Of a DNA stretch of 64,000 bases, positions 26,804-34,136 are shown in pieces. Under the pieces are notes generated by a model. That model was not told the origin of the DNA, searched no databases, and saw only the letters and a program-made list of their open reading frames with translations. The translations under genes and the position numbers were made by a program. How positions within the stretch are numbered: position 1 is the stretch's first letter; each line of letters opens with the position of its first letter. The stretch spans positions 39,360-103,359 of the forward strand of contig NZ_JBOITM010000073.1 in assembly GCF_050717535.1 (NCBI RefSeq). Reading direction: 5' to 3'. This DNA is from Clostridium_AD sp050717535 (lineage in GTDB: Bacteria > Bacillota > Clostridia > Clostridiales > Clostridiaceae).

Positions 26804-27035
26804 AAAGTTCCTCACATTCTAGTAAACTCATCCCCACTGAAATATGTGCTCCTTCTTCAGCAAGTTTTTTATACGCACCCACTACGGTAAGTTGGGACTC
26901 ATATGTTTCTATACTCATTATTACTAAATCACCATACCCATTTTTAGTAATAAAAATGGGTTCTTTACTTTTATGGCACATTTCAGATATTTCATTTGTA
27001 TTTCTCAAATCTGTTATTGGTCTTATTAGTGGCAT
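26754..27035 (-). CDS. Phd/YefM family antitoxin, no toxin partner seen
   Basis: This 93-residue protein has the Phd/YefM N-terminal DNA-binding fold: IRPITDLRNTNEISEM and PIFITKNGYGDLVIMSIETY. The C-terminal 45 residues would normally neutralise a RelE/Doc-type toxin. The start has AGAGGTG upstream. Downstream on the same strand there is only the antisense of the nitrilase, so no toxin gene follows, and none precedes it. It may be solitary, or a relic of a TA pair. Its 3' end overlaps the nitrilase 3' end tail to tail. Confidence 0.82.
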   Translation of the reverse strand: MPLIRPITDLRNTNEISEMCHKSKEPIFITKNGYGDLVIMSIETYESQLTVVGAYKKLAEEGAHISVGMSLLECEELFNKLMSQQEDKYYRNT

Positions 27036-27147
27036 TCGAAATCACCTCTTTTATTTTTTTATAAATATGTACATTATTATGTCATAATTATTTACAAAAT
27101 ATACAGGATCTTTTTTTACCGATAGCACTATAAGTAGGCATACTATC

Positions 27148-27161
27148 CTTTGTATACAAAG
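27148..27161. promoter_or_regulatory. Perfect 14-bp palindrome, possible operator
   Basis: CTTTGTATACAAAG is a perfect dyad in the spacer upstream of the antitoxin gene, 113 bp before its start codon. It could be a repressor site, but nothing else supports that. Confidence 0.3.
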
Positions 27162-27167
27162 AAAATG

Positions 27168-27366
27168 TTATGATGCAGCCTCTTTATATGGTAAATCTAC
27201 AACCTCGCCCATACCCGTTATTTCTTCAGTCCAGGATTTAAATATCTTTGTTGCTGAACCAGAAAGACCGAGTCCTTGCGCTGCCACACCTATTCTTCCA
27301 CCATCAAGAGTTTTCATTGCTATATTCACAGCCAGTTCTTGTTCTTTTGATAAATTAAAATTAATT
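27168..27366 (-). pseudogene. Gene relic with an acyl-CoA-dehydrogenase-like motif
   Basis: An open frame without a start reads NLSKEQELAVNIAMKTL and DGGRIGVAAQGLGL, which resembles the region of acyl-CoA dehydrogenases around the R-x-x-x-A-A-Q motif. It continues with about 30 residues I do not recognise (KIFKSWTEEITGMGEVVD) and stops at TAA. The upstream end runs into a stop after AAATAA. It is probably a deletion remnant. Confidence 0.5.
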
Positions 27367-27405
27367 TATTTTTTATTTAATCTAAATTTTCAGAGAAAAA
27401 ATTCT

Positions 27406-27497
27406 CTCAGATTAGAAAGATCTTCAGGCTAAATGGGGGTATAAAAGAAGTGCTGTATTGTAATAAGTATTTCGATATTATTTATGACAAAAATTGA
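27406..27497 (+). pseudogene. Diverged copy of the 3' end of the upstream nitrilase gene
   Basis: Eighty bases align without gaps to 26697-26776 of the nitrilase gene. In the same frame they read QIRKIFRLNGGIKEVLYCNK against QIRENFNLKEDRKEGLYCTM, and end with a stop at 27495. The rest of the paralogue is missing. This indicates a former tandem duplication followed by deletion. Confidence 0.7.
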
Positions 27498-27609
27498 AAA
27501 GAATTTCTTCAAAAAATTAATAATAATAGTAAATTTAGATTATTTTATTAGTGAATAAGTTAATAATATTATATATTTTCAGATAATTTGTTTTCAGACA
27601 ATTAAAAAT

Positions 27610-27743
27610 TTATCCACAATTTAAGCAAAGTTATCCACATAAAGAGGATAACTTTGTTTAAATATACATGTAATATGCCATAGAGTGCTAGTATGACCAT
27701 TTCTTATAAGAATTTATTCTCTTTATCAGAATAGTTATACACA
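27610..27743 (+). other. Three DnaA-box-like sequences
   Basis: TTATCCACA occurs at 27610-27618 and 27631-27639 and TTATACACA at 27735-27743, all on the plus strand. The second box is the left part of a hairpin, AAAGTTATCC-ACATAAAGA-GGATAACTTT. The stretch between 27498 and 27769 has no gene. Whether DnaA binds here is unknown. Confidence 0.45.
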
Positions 27744-27769
27744 GGCAAGAAATAAGTCTAAATATAATT

Positions 27770-28222
27770 CTACTGTGAAAGCTTCTTTTTCATCATGAAC
27801 AATTCACGTTCATTATTGAATTCTTTCATACCAATATACTCGATTTTTTCACTTACAACTTCAACCTCATTTGATACATGATTTATATCATTTTTAATTT
27901 CTTTAACATCTTTTGAAGTGTCCTTTATAGCCAATTCTATAACTTCAATTTTTTCGTCAAAGTTTTTCACTATATTATTATGAACCTTTTCATCTTGCTC
28001 CATATGAGACTTTTGTACTTCTGCCATAGTTTCAACTTTAATTGTCAAATGCTCTAGTAAAATAGTATTTTTATCTAATCTATTATCTATAACATCTAAT
28101 CTATTATCTATAACATCTAATCTATTGTCGATAGCCACTAATTTAGTGTCCAATCTATTCTCTAAATCTCCTAATTTACTATCTAACATTTTGCTAAACA
28201 TTTCCATGGTTTCTTTGTCCAT
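27770..28222 (-). CDS. Coiled-coil hypothetical protein with heptad repeats
   Basis: This 150-residue, highly charged protein is predicted to be almost entirely coiled coil. Residues 25-55 hold tandem heptads (IDNRLDV three times), and the following segments (LLEHLTIKVETMAEVQ, IEVIELAIKDTSKDVKEI) keep heptad spacing. There is no signal peptide or membrane helix. Similar proteins are common in clostridia with no assigned function. The start has AAGGTGG upstream. The repeated heptads are identical at DNA level, so their number may vary between strains. Confidence 0.7.
   Translation of the reverse strand: MDKETMEMFSKMLDSKLGDLENRLDTKLVAIDNRLDVIDNRLDVIDNRLDKNTILLEHLTIKVETMAEVQKSHMEQDEKVHNNIVKNFDEKIEVIELAIKDTSKDVKEIKNDINHVSNEVEVVSEKIEYIGMKEFNNERELFMMKKKLSQ
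28073..28135. repeat. 21-bp in-frame tandem repeat encoding heptads
   Basis: ATCTAATCTATTATCTATAAC and two further copies (the third diverged) lie head to tail inside the coiled-coil gene. Each unit encodes exactly one heptad (IDNRLDV), so expansion or contraction would keep both the reading frame and the coiled-coil register. Confidence 0.85.
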
Positions 28223-28323
28223 ACTATTACCACCTTTCTATTGTATCTTGTGTATCTTTCAATGCAATATTATATTTATTATACCCTCAAAAGGCAATAA
28301 TTTCAAAGCTTAAATTATGGAAC

Positions 28324-28593
28324 TTACAATAGTTTATAAATATATGTAAAGAATATAAACAATTCAGCTATCAGTATTAAAGGTATTCCTATAACAAACT
28401 TTTTATGCTTAGTTTTATGCCTAAATAAGCGCATGCCCATAAATATACCCAATGCCCCAAAAGCAAAAGCTATAGTAAATATGGTGCTTTCTGGCGTTCT
28501 CCATTTTCCCTTTTGTGATTTTTTCTTATCTGAATACATAACGAAAATTCCGTATAAGTTTATAGCTATAATATAATACAATAAAAATTTCAT
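28324..28593 (-). CDS. DUF1294 family small membrane protein
   Basis: This 89-residue protein has an N-terminal helix, a polar YSDKKKSQKGKWRTPE loop, a second hydrophobic stretch with FAFGALGIFMGMRLFRHKTKH, and a last helix. The D-K-x3-x3-G-x-W-R-x-P-E segment and GALG..G...FRHKT are the DUF1294 signature. Function is unknown. The gene lies directly downstream (in its own direction) of a 94-bp tandem repeat array. Confidence 0.85.
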   Translation of the reverse strand: MKFLLYYIIAINLYGIFVMYSDKKKSQKGKWRTPESTIFTIAFAFGALGIFMGMRLFRHKTKHKKFVIGIPLILIAELFIFFTYIYKLL

Positions 28594-28616
28594 GTGTTTT
28601 CCTCCAATTTATTTCT

Positions 28617-28975
28617 AGTAAACACAGCCTACCGGCTAAAACACTTTAGGGCTCGATTACTTAAATTCTATTCAGAATTTCTTATTTTAATTTTTTTCAG
28701 CATGATACATAGTAAACACAGCCTACCGGCTAAAACACTTTAGGGCTCGATTGCTTAGATCCTATTCGAAATTTCTTATTTTTATCTTTTCAGTATGATA
28801 CATAGTAAACACAGCCTACCGGCTAAAACACTTTAAGACTCGATTACTTTAATCCTATTCGGAATTTCTTATTTTAATTTTTTTCAGCATGATACATAGT
28901 AAACACAGCCTACCGGCTAAAACACTTTAGGGTTCGATTACTTGGATCCTATTCGAATTTCTTGTTTTTATCGTA
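28617..28975. repeat. 94-bp tandem repeat, four copies
   Basis: Units start at 28617, 28711, 28804 and 28898 (periods 94, 93 and 94; the last is partial). The first 32 bases, beginning AGTAAACACAGCCTACCGGC, are identical in all four and contain a small hairpin AGCC-TACC-GGCT. The rest varies and includes an inverted repeat such as AAATTCT-ATTC-AGAATTT followed by a T-rich tract. There are no spacers, so this is not a CRISPR. No open reading frame of note runs through it. Confidence 0.92.
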
Positions 28976-28989
28976 AACTTCACTTTTAA

Positions 28990-29292
28990 AAGTGCACAGG
29001 CTAACTCGCCACGTAATTGTATAAAATTTCTCTGGAGTTAATTGTAATAAGAAGCGCAGAAACTGTTGAAGTTTGATTTAGAAATTCTTGCTTTGCTAAA
29101 ATAAATTTATCGTAAGCCTGCCAGGACGGCAGGCTAGCGAACCCGAGCCAGAACGGCGAGTGTGAGCGTTAGAAAAATTTATTTTCGCAAAGCATTAGAA
29201 TTTCTTAATCAAATTTCCAGTTTCAAGCTCGTTTGCAATTAACGCAGGAGAAATGGTATACTTTTACGTATACTCGAGTTTAACCTTGCTCC
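28990..29292. repeat. Long quasi-palindromic element, copy B, at the 3' end of sbcC
   Basis: The left arm from about 28990 (CAGGCTAACTCG, ACGTAA, TTTCTC, GTTAATTG, AGAAACTG, TTTGATT, AGAAATTCT, GCTTTGC) pairs with the right arm, which runs into the last codons of sbcC (CGAGTATACGTAA on the minus strand). The centre has the same GC-rich hairpin GCCTGCC-AGGAC-GGCAGGC and TAGCGAACCCGAGCCAG as copy A. It lacks the CATAACAATT insert of copy A. Confidence 0.85.
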
Positions 29293-32200
29293 CTCCTTGA
29301 CCTTGTTCTGCTGGAGTAACTATTAGTTTTATTGGCACCCTATTCTTAAGTTCCTCCACGTGACTTATTATTCCCACAGACAAAGTACTAGAATGAAGCT
29401 TTTCAAGTGAATTCATTACTATTTCTAATAGATCTGTATCTAAAGTTCCAAACCCTTCATCTAAGAAGAAGAACTCTAGTGGAGCACTGCCTTTTAATTG
29501 AATTTGTGAGGATAGTGCTAGTGCTAGACATAATGAGGTTAAGAAGGTTTCTCCACCCGATAGGGTGTTAGTTTCACGTCTAGTACCTCCATTAAAATCA
29601 TCCCTCATTACAAATGCTCCATCAGAGTCAAGCTCCAAGGCATAACGTCCTCTTGTTATTTCCTTTAAGCGCTTTGAAGCTTCCAAGGATATATATTTTA
29701 GCTGCTTCATGGCGACATATTCCACAAATTTATTCCCTTGAATTAAGTTATCAAGTTCTTTTAAAAGGCCCAGCATATGTTCTATTTCGCCTTTCTTTTT
29801 TATAAGTGCTGCGAATTCTAGAAGTTTCCTTTCCATTTCCTCTAGGGCTCTACTTTCAGCACCTACAGCCTTATTTTTCTCTTCTAAAACAGTTTGAAGT
29901 ACTTGTATTTTTCCTTTTAGTTCTTCAAAGAAAACTGGATCTATTTCTTTACCATTCAGAAGTTTTTCTACTCTTTGCAAATTATCTAAAATTCTACCCA
30001 CTTTTGTTTCATAGTCTTTTATTTCTTTTTCTAATAATATAAGCGCATCTTTTGTAATTAAGTATAAGGATACTATCTCTATACTTTGGAAGGAGTTCTC
30101 ACTAAGAGATAATTTTAATTTTTCCTCCGCTGTAGCTAAAACTTTTAAAAGCATTACGTTTTCCTTATCACTACTTGTCTTTTGGGTTTGTAGGTTTTGC
30201 ATTTCTATATTTTCTCTATCTAAAACTGCTTTTAAATTTGATTCTTTAAGGGTTATGTCTTTAATTTCATTTCTTACCTTTTCTATTTCTATTTTAGGGG
30301 TTAGGTCCTCTGAAGGCTTGAATCCACATAATTCCTCAATTTGTTTAGCCAAGCGATCTATTTCCGCTCTTTTTTCCTTGCCACTGGTTTCTATTTCTGT
30401 TTTTGAGGTAGTGAGGTCCTTTAAAATTTTGTCTACTTCAGCCCTTTGTTTTTCTAGCGCTGTCAATGCTAATCTAAGCTTCCTAGAACTAGCAGTTAAT
30501 TTTATAACTTGATTATCTGTGGCTTTAAGTTGCTGTATTTTTTCACTTATTGATACAATCGTTGCACTTTGTTTTTGTTTAGTGGATGCCCCTGCCCTAG
30601 ATAAATTCTCTTGTTTTTGCAAATCTTCTTTTAAAAGCATGTCTTTTGCTACTATTTCCTTTAGCTTTTCTGTGGTAATGCACAGCTCTGCCTCTATTGC
30701 TACTGCTGCTTCATTTTCTTTTTTCAGACCTTCTTGGAGAATAGCTTCTGACCTGTCTAACTTACCTTTCTCTTCACGTAACACAATTAAGGCTGCATCT
30801 AGCTGATTTTTTTCCTTGTTATAATCTTCTAAGGTTTTTCTAAACTCAAGTAAGGATGCTTCACTTATGCTTTTTTGCTGCTGCAAATCATCAATGTTTA
30901 GGTCACCTAGTTTTTCAGAAACCTCTACCAAACTATTATTTATATACTCCACATCTCTTAAAAGTTCTGCATTTTTAATTTGCTCTGCTTGAAGCTCTTT
31001 AACTAGTTTTTCTAAAGTTAATTCCTGTGTTTGCTTTGATTTTTTCTTGTCATCTAGGTCAATGTTTACTGCTACCTCTGCTAAATGAGTATGATGAAGA
31101 GATCCACATACTGGGCATAGTTCTCCTTCTTTTAAATTAGAAGCTAAAACTGCTGCCATGCCTCCTAACTCTATTTCTTTTATTTCACTCTCTATAATTT
31201 TAATCTGAGCTTTTGCGTTTTCTATAGCTTTTGACCTATTTTTTAAATTCTCACTTACTTTTGCACTTTCTAAACTTTTAATATTGTATTTTTTTTCAAG
31301 CTCAGCCTTTAATTTATTGTTTTCTACAGCTTTCTCTAGCTTATCTCTAAGTGTGCTAAAGGCATTTTGCTTTTCTAACAACAAATTATTATCTCCCGGG
31401 AAATTATCTGCTAAGGCTTTACTTTTTTCTTCTAAAACCACTAATTTATTCCCACTAACCTGCTGTAGTAACAGAGCCTTACTATATCTTTCCGAAGTTA
31501 GATTAACAGCCTTTAGGCAACCCTCTTGTTTATTTTTAAAAGCTTCTACATTTTTCGTAGTGGCGGAAACTTCTAGCTCACTATTGTAGGCATACTGAAG
31601 TTTCTCTCTATATTCTGGAAGTATCTCTATTTCATTTAGATTATCTTCTGTTATTTTTAAATTGTTTTCCGCCTCTGTTTTACTTATTCCTATCAAGTTA
31701 TAATTAATTGTTTTTTCATTTATATTTATCAAAAATTGTTTATGTCGGTCTAAAAGCTTCTGCCTTTCAGTCCCTAAATAGTTTACTTTTTCTTGAATAG
31801 CTGTAGCTTGCTTAAGGCTTACTTCCTTTTCAATTAAAATAGGAAGTCTGCTATTTTTATTGTTTATGGCAACCTCATAAGAGGCTTTAGTTATATTTAG
31901 CCTATTACCTAGATCTAAAAGTGCAGTGTTTAATTTTTCAAGAGTGACTTTGTTTATAGCTAAGCTATCTTTAGTTTCCATCACATTGTCAATAAAGGGT
32001 TTTACATTTAATGCTGCGCTTCCCTTGGTGAATTTTTCACTTTTGTTTTTAATATCTACTTCCTGAAGCTTTAACTCTTGTGCTGTTTTAACATACTGAT
32101 TTTTTTCTTGTTGAAGCTCGAAAAGTGTTTTATACTCCTGATATTGTTTATCTAAAGTGTTTTTTTCAGTTCTAAGAGCTTTTTCTTCATTTTTCAAACT

Positions 32201-32875
32201 GGCTAAAGATAATTTTATCTCCTTATGAGATTCTTCACTTACATTTTCGTAACCTTTCATCTCTCCATCTAGCTCATTTCTGGCTTTTAGGTTTTCAGTT
32301 TTGATTACTCTTATTTTTTCGTAGAGCTTTGTACCGTATTTCTCTAGGGCAAAGATTCGCTCTAACATATTTCTTCTATCTTTTCCTGAAAGCTTTAAAA
32401 ATTCATTAAATTTACCTTGAGGTAGTACTACGGACCTTGTAAAATCCTCGACTTTCAGTCCTATAATATCTATGATTTTTTCTTCTAAATCCCTTGGTCC
32501 TTCTGCTAGCACCTGGTTATTTTCAGAGTTTTCTTTGTCTATTTCTATAAGCCTTGCATAGGCAGTTTTAAAATATCCATTTTTCAGCCTCTTTATGCAT
32601 CTTTCTGCTCTATAAAGCTTTCGAGTTTTCCCTAGTCCTATTTCAAAGTCGTAGCTTATTTCTACCACATTAGTCTCTGTGTTTACAAACTCCTTGGTGT
32701 CTCTGGATACTTTCCCATAAAGAGCTATGGTTATTCCATCTAAAATGGTGGATTTCCCACTAGCTGTAGGACCGAAAATACCGAAAAGTCCTTTTTCTGT
32801 AAGCTTTGAAAATTCTATAGTTTGCTCTTCTACAAAGGAGTTTAAGCCCTTTATTTTAAGATTAACTGGTTTCAT
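29264..32875 (-). CDS. sbcC: Exonuclease SbcC (SMC-like ATPase subunit)
   Basis: This 1203-residue protein has the Walker A GPTASGKSTILDGI near residue 36, long coiled-coil arms (about residues 180-550 and 610-1000), the zinc hook ELCPVCGSLHHTH near residue 575, the ABC signature NTLSGGETFLTSL and the Walker B EFFFLDEGFGTLD near the end. With SbcD it forms an ATP-dependent nuclease that cleaves hairpin and protein-blocked DNA ends. It overlaps sbcD by 14 bp and is last in the addB-addA-sbcD-sbcC operon. Its stop codon lies in an arm of palindromic element B, a type of structure SbcCD itself would cut. Confidence 0.95.
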   Translation of the reverse strand: MKPVNLKIKGLNSFVEEQTIEFSKLTEKGLFGIFGPTASGKSTILDGITIALYGKVSRDTKEFVNTETNVVEISYDFEIGLGKTRKLYRAERCIKRLKNGYFKTAYARLIEIDKENSENNQVLAEGPRDLEEKIIDIIGLKVEDFTRSVVLPQGKFNEFLKLSGKDRRNMLERIFALEKYGTKLYEKIRVIKTENLKARNELDGEMKGYENVSEESHKEIKLSLASLKNEEKALRTEKNTLDKQYQEYKTLFELQQEKNQYVKTAQELKLQEVDIKNKSEKFTKGSAALNVKPFIDNVMETKDSLAINKVTLEKLNTALLDLGNRLNITKASYEVAINNKNSRLPILIEKEVSLKQATAIQEKVNYLGTERQKLLDRHKQFLININEKTINYNLIGISKTEAENNLKITEDNLNEIEILPEYREKLQYAYNSELEVSATTKNVEAFKNKQEGCLKAVNLTSERYSKALLLQQVSGNKLVVLEEKSKALADNFPGDNNLLLEKQNAFSTLRDKLEKAVENNKLKAELEKKYNIKSLESAKVSENLKNRSKAIENAKAQIKIIESEIKEIELGGMAAVLASNLKEGELCPVCGSLHHTHLAEVAVNIDLDDKKKSKQTQELTLEKLVKELQAEQIKNAELLRDVEYINNSLVEVSEKLGDLNIDDLQQQKSISEASLLEFRKTLEDYNKEKNQLDAALIVLREEKGKLDRSEAILQEGLKKENEAAVAIEAELCITTEKLKEIVAKDMLLKEDLQKQENLSRAGASTKQKQSATIVSISEKIQQLKATDNQVIKLTASSRKLRLALTALEKQRAEVDKILKDLTTSKTEIETSGKEKRAEIDRLAKQIEELCGFKPSEDLTPKIEIEKVRNEIKDITLKESNLKAVLDRENIEMQNLQTQKTSSDKENVMLLKVLATAEEKLKLSLSENSFQSIEIVSLYLITKDALILLEKEIKDYETKVGRILDNLQRVEKLLNGKEIDPVFFEELKGKIQVLQTVLEEKNKAVGAESRALEEMERKLLEFAALIKKKGEIEHMLGLLKELDNLIQGNKFVEYVAMKQLKYISLEASKRLKEITRGRYALELDSDGAFVMRDDFNGGTRRETNTLSGGETFLTSLCLALALSSQIQLKGSAPLEFFFLDEGFGTLDTDLLEIVMNSLEKLHSSTLSVGIISHVEELKNRVPIKLIVTPAEQGQGGSKVKLEYT

Positions 32876-34112
32876 TTAACGAATCCTCCTCGTCGTATGC
32901 TATGGTTAAGAATAAATCCATTAACTCTTTGGAAGGCTCTAGTCCTGCTTTTTCTTTTATAAAATATTCTTTAAACATTTCCTCCATGGATTTTTCCCTT
33001 AGGCTCTCCACTAAGTCTTCTTCCTGATCAAGGCCTTCTAATATAGGCTGTATGGAAACTATGTCACGCCTTAACCTTTTCATTTCCTTTATATTCTCTG
33101 TGCTTATTATTTCTTTTGTCTTTATTTCAAGGTATACCCAAATATTTCTCTCGCCCTCTGCTTCACATTTTTGCAGGGCCTCTTCTACGCTACTACATTT
33201 CCATACTTCTATAGGCTTGTAGTTTCTAAACATGATTTGGGATATTTCAGCATCACTTCCCGCCTGAACATTTACCAAAAAAGCACCCTTACTATGGTTT
33301 ATTTCACTTTTGCTATATTGAATCGGAGAGCCGGAATATCTTATCTTTCCTGAGGTTCCTGGAACTTTTTGCGGTCTATGAAGATGTCCTAAGGCAGAAT
33401 ACTGCGCCTTTTCTGGAAAAATAGCTGGTGAGACTGAAAGACTCCCCCCCAGTTGTATACTTCTTTCTGATCCACTTTCCTCTCCACCCATAACGTAGAG
33501 ATGAGATACTGCTAAGTTTATGGTATCATCTCTATATTTAGCAGATAATTTTTCAAAAAGTTGCCCTATTCTATCAGAATAGCTCTTTTGTCTGTCCTCA
33601 TCATCTAAGCTTTCGGAAAGTACTTCATTTAGCCTTTTTTCACTTGGATAAGGCAGTGTTATAATAACTGCTCTTTCCCCTCTAATACTAAGCTCTATAT
33701 AGCCTTCTCCGCTTTCTACTATTTCAAATTCATATTTATTATCTAAGTCTTCTTCTCCAAAGCTACCTTGCCTTGCTATACTTTTTGGTTCACCTAGAAG
33801 TATTACTCCATGCTTATAAGCAAGGGGACTAGCTGCTACTAACCGCTCTGGATTATCATGATTACCTGCAATGACTAGCACTGCAGTTTTGCCACTTTTA
33901 GTTATATTCTTAAGGGTTTTATAAAACATTGATTCTGCCTTTGCCGGAGGATTCCCATTGTCATAAATATCTCCAGCTATAATAACTAAATCTATATCAT
34001 TTTTTTCCACTATTTCTTCAAATTCGTCTAGAAATTCTTCCTGTTCTTCTAGCCTACTGTATTGCTCTAAGGTTTTTCCCAGATGCCAATCGGAGGTGTG
34101 AAGTATTCTCAT
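32862..34112 (-). CDS. sbcD: Exonuclease SbcD (metallophosphoesterase subunit)
   Basis: This 416-residue protein has the Mre11-type phosphoesterase motifs MRILHTSDWHLGK, IIAGDIYDNGNPP, VIAGNHDNPERL, VSHLYVMGGEES and ALGHLHRPQ, followed by the SbcD C-terminal domain. It supplies the manganese-dependent nuclease site of SbcCD. I take ATG 34112, with AAAGGAGTGG upstream, instead of the ATG three codons earlier. It lies 16-25 bp after addA and overlaps sbcC. Confidence 0.95.
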   Translation of the reverse strand: MRILHTSDWHLGKTLEQYSRLEEQEEFLDEFEEIVEKNDIDLVIIAGDIYDNGNPPAKAESMFYKTLKNITKSGKTAVLVIAGNHDNPERLVAASPLAYKHGVILLGEPKSIARQGSFGEEDLDNKYEFEIVESGEGYIELSIRGERAVIITLPYPSEKRLNEVLSESLDDEDRQKSYSDRIGQLFEKLSAKYRDDTINLAVSHLYVMGGEESGSERSIQLGGSLSVSPAIFPEKAQYSALGHLHRPQKVPGTSGKIRYSGSPIQYSKSEINHSKGAFLVNVQAGSDAEISQIMFRNYKPIEVWKCSSVEEALQKCEAEGERNIWVYLEIKTKEIISTENIKEMKRLRRDIVSIQPILEGLDQEEDLVESLREKSMEEMFKEYFIKEKAGLEPSKELMDLFLTIAYDEEDSLNETS

Positions 34113-34136
34113 AAATGCCACTCCTTTCTTCCCTTT

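Noticed and set aside
28617..28975. CRISPR array
   Set aside because: Units are contiguous with a 93-94 bp period and no unique spacers between short identical repeats; no cas genes are near.
30255..31589. Several plus-strand frames inside sbcC
   Set aside because: They mirror the coiled-coil region of sbcC; composition and position are typical of antisense shadows.
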